In this document: piece after piece, positions 41,983-51,134 of the stretch
How the letters are laid out: every line of letters starts with the position of its first letter
Position numbering within the stretch: position 1 is the first letter of the stretch
Assembly: GCA_049322755.1 (NCBI GenBank)
Contig: JBMOQX010000029.1
Location: 1 to 64,000 of the forward strand
Source: DATIUV01 sp049322755
GTDB taxonomy: Bacteria; Pseudomonadota; Gammaproteobacteria; Burkholderiales; UBA6910
DNA length: 64,000 nucleotides
Reading direction: 5' to 3'
Translations under genes and position numbers: made by a program
The notes under the pieces: model-generated
What the model saw: only the letters and a program-made list of their open reading frames with translations
What the model was told of the DNA's origin: nothing
Databases searched by the model: none

Positions 41983-43970
41983 AGTTCCATCTCCAGCGCC
42001 ACCTGCCGCAGCTTGCCGGTGTCCTGCTTCTCGGTGTCGCGCACGCTGATTTCCCAGTCGCCCTTCGGTTTCCTGCCGGCCAGCGCCGCCAGCGCCGGCG
42101 TGCTCACCGGATCGAAGCTGGTCTTCAGGTTCGCGCTGCCCCCGCCGGCGCGGTCGTGCAGCACGATGGCGCCGACGCCGGTGGCCGCCGGCGGCTTCAG
42201 CGTCACCATCAGGTCGCCGATGTAGGTGTGCTCGATGTCGACGTGCACGCGCAGCGACTTGAGGGGCTCGTCGTAGGCCACCCGCAGCTGCTGGGTCGAG
42301 GTCTTGAGGTCCTGGATCGCGACGTCCTGGGTGACGCTCACCGTCACCGTGTAGCCGGGTCGCGCGGGCGCCGCCAGCTCCACCGCGCGCCGCGCGTTGA
42401 CCCGGCCGTAGCCGTACCAGTTGCTGTGGCCGTCGGCGCCGTACTTGCCGCCGGCGGTGTCGATGCGGTCGCACGCCTGGCGCAGGATGTCCTTCACCTG
42501 GTCCCAGCGCAGCGCCGGATTGCGCGCGAGCACCAGCGCGGCGACGCCGGCGACGCCGGGACACGCGCTGGACGTGCCGCCGAAATCGTTGGTGTAGTTG
42601 CAGGCGGGATCGCCCTTGCCGGCCCATCCGCGGTTGTAGCCGACGGTGCCGGTGCGGTCGGTGGTCCAGATGCTGGGCGTGAGCGAGGGCTCGCCATGGC
42701 TCGACGGGAAGCTGCACCACACCGCCTTGCCGAAATCGCTGTAGACCGCCCTGCCGCCGCGGTCGTTGCACGCCGCCACCGCGATCACCTTGCCGTAGCT
42801 GGCGTAGCCGTCGTTGTCGACGCTCTCGTTGCCGTTGCCCGCCGCCCAGGTGATGACGCAGCCGCGACCGTTGCGCCCGTTGGCGATGGCCCACTCGATG
42901 GCGAGCCGCGTTGCATCCGGCAGCGGCACCACCTGCTTGTGCACGGGGTCGTTGGGATTCCACCACTCGCCGTCCTGGGGCCCCCAGCTGCAGGAGATGA
43001 CGTCGGCACCGTTCTGCGCTGCCCAGACGAAGGCGTCGGCTTCGGCCTGGGAGCCCAGGCCGGAGTCGAGACGGATCGGAATCAGCCGCGCCCTGGGCGC
43101 CACGCCCGAGGCGCCGAAGCGCCCGTCGGCGCAGGCGACGCCGGCGCAGGCGGTGCCGTGGTCGTCGCCGGGGCCGGGGCGCGGATCGTTGGTGCCGCGG
43201 GTCACGTCGCGCGGCGCCAGCACCTTGCCCGGCGAGCGGAACTCCTCGTGGTCGATGTCGATGCCGTCGTCGATGACGGCGATGGTGACGCCCTCGCCTT
43301 CGGTGAGCGGCCAGGCCGCCGCCACCGACGCGTGGGCGTCCACCGCCTGGCCGCCGATGGTGGTCTTGGCCAGGTGCCATTGCGGCGGAAACGCGCCGCG
43401 GCGCCGCACCTGGCGCACCAGCTCCGGATGGCACGCTTCGACGATTTCCTCGGCCAGCAGCTGCCCGGCGATGGCGAACACCTCGCTGCCGGTGCCTTCC
43501 TTCGCGCCGACGAAGAAGGCGTTGCGCGCGTACGCGAGCTCGCGCTTCACCGCCAGGCTGCGATCGCGCAGGAGCCTTCGGCAGCGCGACTCCGCGGCGG
43601 CGTCGTCGAACTTGACGAAAAAGTTCTCGGTGTAGACCACCGGCTGGTGCGAGCGCGGCGAGCAGAGAACGCGGCCAGCGAACTCCACCGCCTTTTCCTT
43701 CTTCAGCACCGCGCGCGCCTCGTCGCGCAGCTTGAGGGCGCGCTTGCCGCGGGCGCGGGCGCGCAGCACCTCGACGCCGGCGCTGTCGAAGCGGGCCACC
43801 AGGTCGAACTCGCCCAGCACCCGCCGCGCTTCGCCGGAAAGTGCCGCCGCGGCATAGGGCCGCTCGGTCGCAAGGCGCCCGCGGTCGCGGCTGCGCACGG
43901 CGACGAATTCGTTGCTGGTGGCAAGACTCATCGCCCGGCCCCGTTTCCCTCCATAGCGAACCGTGTACAT
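41979..43970 (-). CDS. Subtilisin-like S8 protease with C-terminal P domain
   Basis: A 663-residue serine protease. Catalytic residues are Asp234 (AVIDDGIDIDHEEF), His271 (DDHGTACAG), oxyanion Asn379 (WAAGNGNES) and Ser467 (FGGTSSACPGVAG). Residues 20-190 form a prodomain-like region and 545-663 a proprotein-convertase P domain (LRVHVDIEHTYIGDLMVTLK). No signal peptide: the N-terminus is MYTVRYGGKRGRAMSLATSN, so it may stay in the cytosol or leave by a non-Sec route. A GGGAGG site precedes ATG 43970. It is divergent from a gene that encodes a prodomain look-alike. Confidence 0.88.
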   Translation of the reverse strand: MYTVRYGGKRGRAMSLATSNEFVAVRSRDRGRLATERPYAAAALSGEARRVLGEFDLVARFDSAGVEVLRARARGKRALKLRDEARAVLKKEKAVEFAGRVLCSPRSHQPVVYTENFFVKFDDAAAESRCRRLLRDRSLAVKRELAYARNAFFVGAKEGTGSEVFAIAGQLLAEEIVEACHPELVRQVRRRGAFPPQWHLAKTTIGGQAVDAHASVAAAWPLTEGEGVTIAVIDDGIDIDHEEFRSPGKVLAPRDVTRGTNDPRPGPGDDHGTACAGVACADGRFGASGVAPRARLIPIRLDSGLGSQAEADAFVWAAQNGADVISCSWGPQDGEWWNPNDPVHKQVVPLPDATRLAIEWAIANGRNGRGCVITWAAGNGNESVDNDGYASYGKVIAVAACNDRGGRAVYSDFGKAVWCSFPSSHGEPSLTPSIWTTDRTGTVGYNRGWAGKGDPACNYTNDFGGTSSACPGVAGVAALVLARNPALRWDQVKDILRQACDRIDTAGGKYGADGHSNWYGYGRVNARRAVELAAPARPGYTVTVSVTQDVAIQDLKTSTQQLRVAYDEPLKSLRVHVDIEHTYIGDLMVTLKPPAATGVGAIVLHDRAGGGSANLKTSFDPVSTPALAALAGRKPKGDWEISVRDTEKQDTGKLRQVALEMEL

Positions 43971-44036
43971 AATTTCCCTCCCCTGGATGAGCCGCGGCGC
44001 AAGCGGATCTGCGCTTCGGCCGCAACCGGTGCTCCC

Positions 44037-44519
44037 ATGACTTCCAGCCTCGCCGACTTTCCCGAACGCGTCCGCGGCCCCGCCGGTGCCCCTGCCTATC
44101 GGCGCCTCGACGGCTGGTACGCGCTGGTCGGCTCTGCCCGCGGCGCGCCGCCGCACGCGGAATTCACGCTCGAGGGCGGCGCCGTCGCCGTGCTGCGCGG
44201 CGCGCCGCCCGCGCGGCGTTCTGCCGGTGCGCAAGTCGTGGCGGTGTACTCACCCGGCGGCGCCGAAATCCCGTGCGTTCCCACCGGCCGCGTCCTGTTG
44301 CGGTTCCCCGACCATGAGCGCGCCGCCGATCACCGCCGCGACGTCGAGGCGGCCGGCTGTGTCATCGTCGAAGCGCTTGCCTACGCGCCGCAGGCAGCGT
44401 GGGTTGCGGCCGCGAGCGGCACGGTGGCCGATGCGCTGCGCGCGCTGGATGCCCTGGCGGCGATTCCCGGCGTCGTCGCCATCGAGCCGCAGATGCTGCA
44501 GCGGCGCGCCAGGCGCTGA
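44037..44519 (+). CDS. Stand-alone prodomain-like protein divergent from the S8 protease
   Basis: A 160-residue protein with no signal peptide. Its sequence parallels the protease prodomain over most of its length: VAVLRGAPPARR beside VEVLRARARGKR, VPTGRVLLRFPD beside VYTENFFVKFDD, and EALAYAPQAAWVAAASGT beside RELAYARNAFFVGAKEGT, with similar spacing and a basic end (QRRARR beside QVRRRG). Its gene starts 66 bases from the protease start on the opposite strand. By analogy with subtilisin propeptides it could fold or inhibit the protease. The homology was judged by eye. Confidence 0.65.
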   Translation: MTSSLADFPERVRGPAGAPAYRRLDGWYALVGSARGAPPHAEFTLEGGAVAVLRGAPPARRSAGAQVVAVYSPGGAEIPCVPTGRVLLRFPDHERAADHRRDVEAAGCVIVEALAYAPQAAWVAAASGTVADALRALDALAAIPGVVAIEPQMLQRRARR

Positions 44520-44655
44520 TCTGCGGTACGCTCCTCGGGGCAACGTGTGCGGTCCTCATCATCGCGACCCATTGTTTTCGGCATCCCGAGCGGATCTGCC
44601 GTAACCAGCGCTGCGGGAGCCACGATCCTGCGCAAACCGGTATTGCATCGGGTCG

Positions 44656-44688
44656 GGCAGGCGCCCTGACAAGCCTGCCGGCGGATTT
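44656..44688 (+). terminator. Possible terminator behind the prodomain-like gene
   Basis: GGCAGGC and GCCTGCC form a 7-bp stem with a 10-base loop, followed after a few G/C bases by ATTTTCT. Modest stem and interrupted T-run. The rest of the gap from 44520 to 44691 holds nothing recognised. Confidence 0.35.
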
Positions 44689-44691
44689 TCT

Positions 44692-44991
44692 CTAATGTCC
44701 CCGCGGCGGACGTCGCGCCGCGCTGTACACCACGGTGCCGTCCGCCAGCTGCTCCCGCTGCAGCACGCCCTCGCGCACCAGCTCCGCGAGGGCGTCGTCC
44801 ACCGCCGGGGACACTCCCCGGGGTTCGCGCAGCCACCACGCCGCGATTCCGGCTGCGCTGTCCGCAGCGCCCGGATGCTCACGCACGTAGCGCCTGATGC
44901 AATCAGCGATGCGCATCACCTCTGATGAGCCGTCCGACATCTCGGAACCTGGGCGGGACTCTGCCCTCGAGCGAGCGTTCGCAAGCGACAT
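44692..44991 (-). CDS. Small winged-helix-like hypothetical protein
   Basis: A 99-residue protein. Residues 25-95 (MRIADCIRRYVREHPGAADS, then VDDALAELVREGVLQREQL and VVYSAARRP) read like a single winged helix: three helices then a beta-hairpin. GGGAG lies eight bases before ATG 44991; an in-frame ATG at 44940 is the alternative. No named family recognised. It sits between the protease locus and a sigma-54 activator and could be a small DNA-binding regulator; that is inference. Confidence 0.5.
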   Translation of the reverse strand: MSLANARSRAESRPGSEMSDGSSEVMRIADCIRRYVREHPGAADSAAGIAAWWLREPRGVSPAVDDALAELVREGVLQREQLADGTVVYSAARRPPRGH

Positions 44992-45178
44992 GCCATCCGC
45001 TCCCTCGGGGTAAGCCGCTGATATCGCGGGGTTGACGAGGATGGAGGCAGCGGCGGGGTGCGTCCCGCGCGACCCGCCGTGCGGGACGCGATCACAGCGC
45101 GGATCGCCGCGCCGTCGACGCCGGAGATGCGTGGTCCCATTTCCACCCGGTGCGGGGCGCGTGCGACCCGCACCGGCG

Positions 45179-45203
45179 AAAAAAATGCCGCCCGCAGGCG
45201 GCA
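45179..45203 (-). terminator. Rho-independent terminator of the sigma-54 activator gene
   Basis: On the minus strand TGCCGCC-TGCG-GGCGGCA is followed by TTTTTTTC, a textbook terminator 33 bases after the activator's stop. Upstream in the same gap, GCGTCCCGC and GCGGGACGC (45060-45089) form another hairpin without a T-run; otherwise 44992-45178 holds nothing recognised. Confidence 0.85.
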
Positions 45204-45235
45204 GATCAACAGGAGATGGAACGACGATCAGCGCG

Positions 45236-46270
<1,035 letters not shown>

Positions 46271-46619
46271 GATGGTGGGGTCCGGGAAGACGTTTGAAGC
46301 CTAAGTGTTTTTTTATGGCACACCGCTCGGGGCAGAGCAAATCTCCCGAATTGGCAGTTTTCGTCCTAAGGTCTTGAGCCGGTTGGGGTTCGGCGGCCCC
46401 AGCGGGCGAGGCGAGCAGATGAATTTTTTTTGCCCGCGGGACCCGTCATGCGCCACCATGGCCCGGGGCAACGTGCGCCGCGATTCCGCCGGCGGCAACG
46501 AGCACGCGGCGGAGCGGTGGAGGACCCGATCGATCCCGGCCGGTCCGCGCGCACGAAGCGCTTGTGCTGTATATTAGACAAGCCTGATATTTCATCCTCT
46601 CGACCCTCTGGAGGTGCGC
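46271..46619. other. 349-bp intergenic region, no gene seen
   Basis: Divergent promoter space between the sigma-54 activator and the Tll0287-like gene. It has two T-runs (46312-46318 and 46426-46433) and an AT-rich TGTATATTAGACAA near 46567 that could be a -10 region. I looked for a -24/-12 GG-N10-GC sigma-54 element and did not find a convincing one. The GGAGG just before 46620 is the ribosome site of the next gene. Confidence 0.5.
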
Positions 46620-47189
46620 ATGAAACGCCGATATCTGTTGGTGGCATTGTTCTTGGCGATGCCCGCCGTCGCTGCCGACACCGCCGCGATGCGGGAGCAG
46701 AGCCGCCAGGTCAGCGGGGCTTTCATGAAAACCCTCGGCGGCGAACTGCAGCGCGAGATGAAGGCCGGCGGACCGGTGCAGGCGATCGGCGCCTGCAAGG
46801 ACGTGGCCCCGAAGATTGCCTCGGAGCTCTCGCGCCAGCATGGCTACAAGGTCTCGCGCGTGTCGCTGAAGACCCGCAATCCGGTGCTGGGTACTCCCGA
46901 CGCCTGGGAGCAGAAAGTGCTGGCGGAATTCGATCGCAAGGCGGCCGCCGGCGCCGACGCGAAGACGCTGGAATTCTCGGAAGTGGTGGAGGAGCCGGCC
47001 GGCAAGGTCTTCCGCTACATGAAGGCGATTCCGGTGACCGAGGTGTGCATCGCCTGCCACGGTCCCGCCGACAAGATCGCCGATCCGGTGAAGGCCAGGT
47101 TCGCGCAGGACTACCCGCACGACCGGGCGCTGGGCTACAGCGTCGGCCAGGTTCGCGGCGCGTTCACGGTCAAGCGGCCGCTGGACTGA
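46620..47189 (+). CDS. Tll0287-like (DUF3365) haem-domain protein
   Basis: A 189-residue periplasmic protein. After a signal peptide (MKRRYLLVALFLAMPAVAAD) comes the DUF3365/Tll0287 fold with GAFMKTLGGELQREMKAGGP, SRVSLKTRNPVLGTPDAWE and a single CxxCH haem site (EVCIACHGPADK). Proteins of this kind are small c-type cytochrome sensors or electron carriers. GGAGG lies six bases before ATG 46620. Its last 20 bases overlap the end of the P450 gene on the other strand. Confidence 0.85.
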   Translation: MKRRYLLVALFLAMPAVAADTAAMREQSRQVSGAFMKTLGGELQREMKAGGPVQAIGACKDVAPKIASELSRQHGYKVSRVSLKTRNPVLGTPDAWEQKVLAEFDRKAAAGADAKTLEFSEVVEEPAGKVFRYMKAIPVTEVCIACHGPADKIADPVKARFAQDYPHDRALGYSVGQVRGAFTVKRPLD

Positions 47190-48591
47190 GCGGGCGTTCG
47201 CGCCGCGCCGGCGTCATCGGCATGCCGAAACGCGGGCGCAGCGTGGTGGCGGCCTCGGGCTCCACCGCCGTTCCCGGCGCGAGGTCGAGGCGGAAGCGCT
47301 GTGCCACCTGCGCCACCACCAGCTTGCCCTCCAGCATCGCCAGCGTCGCGCCGATGCAGTTGCGGTGGCCGATGGCGAAGGGCATGTAGGCGTAGGAAGA
47401 GCGCGCGGCGCAGGCCTCGGGCAGGAAGCGGTCGGGGTCGAAGCGCTCCGGATCGGGCCACTCCTCGGCCAGCCGGTGGGTCGCGTTGAGCGAGACGATG
47501 GCCGTGCATCCCTTGGGCACCGTGTAGCCGCCGATGACGTTGTCCTCCGCGGCGACGCGCGAAAACGAATGCACCGGCGAATACAGCCGCAGCGATTCGT
47601 CCAGCACCCGCTCGACATAATCCAGCTTCGACAGGTCCTCGGGCACGGGCAGGCGTTCGCCCAGCTGGGCGTCCACCTCGCGCCACAGCCGCTCGCGCGC
47701 GGCCGGATGGCGCCACAGCAGGTAATGGGTCCAGGTCATCGCCGAGGCCGAGGTCTCGTAGCCGGCGAAGAACAGCGTCGTCGCCTGGTCGCGCAGCTCC
47801 TGGCGGGTGAAGGGCTTGCCCTCCCGCTCGCTGCCCTCGATCAGCGTGCCGAGCACTCCGGCGCGCCCGCCGGCGAGCTGGCGGTCGATGAGGGCGAAGA
47901 ACTCCGCCTCGATGCGCGCGATCGCCGCCTCCAGCTCCGGCGTGAGGTCCGGGCGGCGCGGCAGCAGCGCCAGCAGCAGGTTGCGCGGGCGCTTCGGCCA
48001 GTGGGCCTTGATCGCTTCGGTCGTTTCGAACACGGCGTCGGCGCGCTCGACGAACGCCGGGCCGAACACAAGCCGCCCGGCGAGCAGCTGCATCAGCTGC
48101 AGGAAATCCAGTTCCACGTCCACCGCCGTGCCGTCCCGGGCCGGCGCTTCCCAGCGATCCAGGAACCGCGCCACCAGCGGGGCCATCCACTCCAGCTGAC
48201 GGCGCAGCTCGGCGGGCTTGAACGCGGGCTGGGTCAGCAGCCGCTGCCGGCGCCAAGTTTCGCCTTCGCTCACCAGCAGCCCGTTGCCTACCACGCGCTG
48301 CAGCGCCGGGTAGCGGACGTTTTTCGTGTAGGACTCGCGCCGGTCCAGCAACAGCTCTTTCAGCTGCCGCGGTCCGGACACCAGGAAAGCCTGCCGGCCG
48401 CTGCGCAGCGGGATGCGCGCGATGCCGCCGAAGCCCTCGGCGACGCGGCGAAAGAATCCGATCGGGTCGGCCAGCAGCGGGCCGCTGCAGCCGAGCCAGG
48501 GCAGCCCGGACGGGCCGGGCGGAACGCCGCCGGCCTCGGTGGGGAGCGGGTCGGACTGGGCCTTTCCGGCGGGATCGGTCGTCGAGGTCAC
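47170..48591 (-). CDS. Cytochrome P450
   Basis: A soluble bacterial P450 of about 473 residues. The proline-rich start (GGVPPGPSGLPWLG) precedes the I-helix oxygen-binding motif LFFAGYETSASAM, the ExxR of DESLRLYSPVHS and the haem-Cys loop PFAIGHRNCIGATLA. No TM anchor or fused reductase. GTG 48591 is a tentative start with a weak ribosome site; the frame stays open far upstream. No ferredoxin gene is adjacent, so the redox partner is unknown. Substrate cannot be inferred. Confidence 0.88.
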   Translation of the reverse strand: MTSTTDPAGKAQSDPLPTEAGGVPPGPSGLPWLGCSGPLLADPIGFFRRVAEGFGGIARIPLRSGRQAFLVSGPRQLKELLLDRRESYTKNVRYPALQRVVGNGLLVSEGETWRRQRLLTQPAFKPAELRRQLEWMAPLVARFLDRWEAPARDGTAVDVELDFLQLMQLLAGRLVFGPAFVERADAVFETTEAIKAHWPKRPRNLLLALLPRRPDLTPELEAAIARIEAEFFALIDRQLAGGRAGVLGTLIEGSEREGKPFTRQELRDQATTLFFAGYETSASAMTWTHYLLWRHPAARERLWREVDAQLGERLPVPEDLSKLDYVERVLDESLRLYSPVHSFSRVAAEDNVIGGYTVPKGCTAIVSLNATHRLAEEWPDPERFDPDRFLPEACAARSSYAYMPFAIGHRNCIGATLAMLEGKLVVAQVAQRFRLDLAPGTAVEPEAATTLRPRFGMPMTPARRERPLSPAAA

Positions 48592-48676
48592 CTGGGTGGA
48601 GTCGCCCGCCGGCCGCAGAAGCCGCGCGGACTGTTTGATGGTCGGGAAGTCTAGCACGCCGCGCCGCGACCGGCGT

Positions 48677-49732
48677 TCAGTGCAGCGGCGCGCGCGCCCC
48701 GTCGCCCAGCAGCTGGAACGGCTGCCACGGGCCTTCGCCATCGCGGCAGACGCCGAAACGGAACGGCCAGGTGCCGCGGCCGGGCGTGAAGAAGCGCAGG
48801 TCCTGGAACCACACGCACAGCGACGGGTTGCCCGCCTCCACGCGATAGAGCACGGGATACGCTGCGAACCAGCGGAAGAACGCCAGCGCGGGCTGCTGCC
48901 ACGCTTCCATCGCGACGGTGCGCTCGTCGGCCTTGCCGAATCGCGCGTCCTCGGTCCACGTCGCGCTCGCCGGCGGCCGATAGGCCGCATCGAGGCGCGC
49001 GAGCAGACCTGCGTCCGGACCCGGCGGCGGCAGCGGCCGCTCCCGGCGCAGGTTCACCGATGCGTGGGAGTAGCGCTCGCCGTCGTCCACCACCACCATC
49101 CAGTTGAACGGCGACACCGGCCGCGGCACTGCCGTGACGCGCGCCCCCGTGATCCCCTTTTCCCGCGCGAACTGCTCGCCGAAATCCACCGCCTGCTGGT
49201 GCAACAGCGCCTGGAAGCCCACATACCCGGCCAGCACGGCGAGCCCGACCTGCGCCGGGACGCGCGAGCGGCGAAAGACGAGCGACGCCAGCAGCCCGGC
49301 CGCGATGATGCCGGTAAACCAGAGATCGATGATGAACGTGGTGTTCCAGCCCACGCGCGCGTCGGAGACCGGCGCCCAGATCATGGTGCCGAACGAGGTG
49401 ATGACGTCGCCCAGGATGTGGATGCCGATGCCCATCGCGCACACGCCGACGTAGGCATTCCAGGAAACCTTTGCGCCGTAGAGCTTGCTGAACAGCCAAG
49501 CCAGCAGCAGCGCCCACAGCGGCCAAAGCAGCACCGAATGGGTGATGCCGCGGTGGCCGGTCAGGTAGACGATGGGCGAGATGTAGCCGAGAACGAAGTC
49601 GATGTCGGGAAAGGCGCCGGCGAGGAAGCCCACCGCCACGCGCCGGCCCGTGGACATCGGCGCTTTGGCCGGGTCCGGCGCGGTGGCGCGGGCAAGGAGT
49701 GCGCCGGAAAGGGCGTGGGTCAGGGTGTCCAT
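48677..49732 (-). CDS. Membrane-bound metal-dependent hydrolase (YdjM/DUF457 family)
   Basis: A 351-residue membrane protein. It begins MDTLTHALSGALLARA and has GFLAGAFPDIDFVLG, GHRGITHSVLLWPLWALLLA and GIHILGDVITSFGT, the His/Asp pattern of YdjM-type predicted hydrolases. Four or five TM helices occupy the first half; the second half is a soluble domain (SPFNWMVVVDDGERYSHASV onward) ending in a beta-rich tail. Role unknown in the family, with links to membrane or DNA-damage responses in enterics. Confidence 0.8.
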   Translation of the reverse strand: MDTLTHALSGALLARATAPDPAKAPMSTGRRVAVGFLAGAFPDIDFVLGYISPIVYLTGHRGITHSVLLWPLWALLLAWLFSKLYGAKVSWNAYVGVCAMGIGIHILGDVITSFGTMIWAPVSDARVGWNTTFIIDLWFTGIIAAGLLASLVFRRSRVPAQVGLAVLAGYVGFQALLHQQAVDFGEQFAREKGITGARVTAVPRPVSPFNWMVVVDDGERYSHASVNLRRERPLPPPGPDAGLLARLDAAYRPPASATWTEDARFGKADERTVAMEAWQQPALAFFRWFAAYPVLYRVEAGNPSLCVWFQDLRFFTPGRGTWPFRFGVCRDGEGPWQPFQLLGDGARAPLH

Positions 49733-49771
49733 GGCAATGGCAGGCGGCGCTCGCTGCTAAAAGACCGCCGC

Positions 49772-50539
49772 TCAGAGCTTAAGTTCGGCCACCACCGGGG
49801 CGTGGTCGGACGGGCGCTCGCCGCGCCGCGGCTCGATGTCGATGGTGCACGCGCTGCACGCCTTCGCCAGCGGTTCGGACAGCAGGATGTGGTCGATGCG
49901 CAGGCCCATGCCGCGCTTGAACGCGTTCATGCGGTAGTCCCACCAGGTGAACGACTTCTCCGGCTGCGGGAAGAGCCGGAAGGCGTCCCTGAGTCCCGCC
50001 GCGGTGATCTGGCGGAACGCCGCGCGCTCGGGCTCGCTGAACAGCACCTGGCCCGCCCACCGCTCGGGATCGTGGACGTCCGCGTCGTCCGGCGCGATGT
50101 TGTAGTCGCCCAGCACCGTCAGGCGTTCGTGGGTCTTGAGCTCCTCGGCGAGCCAGCCGCGCAGCGCCTCCAGCCAGCGCAGCTTGTATTCGTACTTGTC
50201 GGAGCCGACGCTCTGGCCGTTGGGCACGTAGACGCACACCACGCGCACGCCGCCCACCGTCGCGGAAATCACGCGCTTCTGCTCGTCGGCGAAGCCGGGA
50301 ATGCCGGCGGCGACGCCGCTGGCCGGCGCGCGGCTGAGGATGGCGACGCCGTTGTAGGTCTTCTGGCCCGAGAACGCCGCTTCGTAGCCGGCTGCGCGCA
50401 GCGCGTCCGCCGGAAAGTTGGCGTCCTCCAGCTTGGTCTCCTGCAGGCAGACGACGTCGGGCGCATGCGCCGCCAGCCAGTCCAGTAGCTGCGGCAGGCG
50501 CACTTTCAGCGAATTGACGTTCCAGGTGACGAGTTTCAT
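49772..50539 (-). CDS. xthA: Exodeoxyribonuclease III
   Basis: A 255-residue AP endonuclease/exonuclease of the ExoIII family. Motifs are MKLVTWNVNSLKVRLPQLL, the metal-binding VVCLQETKLED, LGDYNIAPDDADVHDP, and the C-terminal RIDHILLSEPL and RPSDHAPVVAEL with the catalytic Asp-His pair. Full length. It repairs abasic sites. Confidence 0.95.
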   Translation of the reverse strand: MKLVTWNVNSLKVRLPQLLDWLAAHAPDVVCLQETKLEDANFPADALRAAGYEAAFSGQKTYNGVAILSRAPASGVAAGIPGFADEQKRVISATVGGVRVVCVYVPNGQSVGSDKYEYKLRWLEALRGWLAEELKTHERLTVLGDYNIAPDDADVHDPERWAGQVLFSEPERAAFRQITAAGLRDAFRLFPQPEKSFTWWDYRMNAFKRGMGLRIDHILLSEPLAKACSACTIDIEPRRGERPSDHAPVVAELKL

Positions 50540-50671
50540 GCGGTCGTCAGACTACCATTATCCGGTCCGCGGCTACTGCTCCAGCAGGCCGTGACGGGCG
50601 AAGGTCCATAGCTGGCGAGGGTTTCCATCGGCAACGCTCCGGCGTCCGGTCAGGATAGCCGTTGCGCGGCT

Positions 50672-50689
50672 GTGTAGCAATTGCTACAC
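50672..50689. promoter_or_regulatory. 18-bp perfect palindrome, operator of the RES/Xre module
   Basis: GTGTAGCAATTGCTACAC is self-complementary over 18 bases and ends 19 bases before the antitoxin start. It is AT-richer than its surroundings and overlaps the expected promoter. Xre-type antitoxins of RES modules bind such sites to repress their operon. GTAGGAG follows as the ribosome site. Confidence 0.7.
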
Positions 50690-50707
50690 TTTTCGTAGGA
50701 GAACATC

Positions 50708-51121
50708 ATGGCCAGGACCAAAGCAAGGCAGGCAGCCGAGGCAGCCGTCGACCTGCGCAGCCGCGACGCGCGCGAGCGCCTGGCGAGGATGGTGGCGCAG
50801 CTGCTGGATCACTGGGGTTTGAGCGCCGCCGAGCAGGCGGCGGTGCTGGGCCTTTCACCCGAAAACCGCTCCACCATCGCGCGCTACCGCCATGGCGCCC
50901 CGCTCGCGGACAGCCGTGATCTGCTCGACCGCGCCGGCCATCTGCTCGGCATCCACAAGTCGCTGCGCATCCTTTTTCCCCAGGACCGGGATCTCGCCTA
51001 TCGCTGGATCAGCACGCCCAACCGCCGCTTCGGCATGCGGCCGATCGACGTCATCATCCGGTTCGGCTTCGAAGGCCTGCTCGCCGTGCGCCGTTACCTC
51101 GACTTCGAGCGCGGGCAGTAA
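50708..51121 (+). CDS. Xre/MbcA/ParS-type antitoxin of a RES module
   Basis: A 137-residue antitoxin. The N-terminal half has a helix-turn-helix (HWGLSAAEQAAVLGLSPENR) and the C-terminal half is the DUF2384/MbcA toxin-binding domain (RISTPN-type segment YRWISTPNRRFGMRPIDVII). It precedes the RES gene by 13 bases and has a palindromic operator upstream, the standard layout of RES–Xre modules. Confidence 0.85.
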   Translation: MARTKARQAAEAAVDLRSRDARERLARMVAQLLDHWGLSAAEQAAVLGLSPENRSTIARYRHGAPLADSRDLLDRAGHLLGIHKSLRILFPQDRDLAYRWISTPNRRFGMRPIDVIIRFGFEGLLAVRRYLDFERGQ

Positions 51122-51134
51122 GGCGGGGCGCACG

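Noticed and set aside
45060..45089. Hairpin GCGTCCCGC / GCGGGACGC
   Set aside because: It has no T-run and is separate from the clear terminator at 45179-45203; function cannot be assigned.
46310..46440. Sigma-54 promoter ahead of the Tll0287-like gene
   Set aside because: TGGCAC at 46316 and other GG sites lack GC at the -12 spacing.
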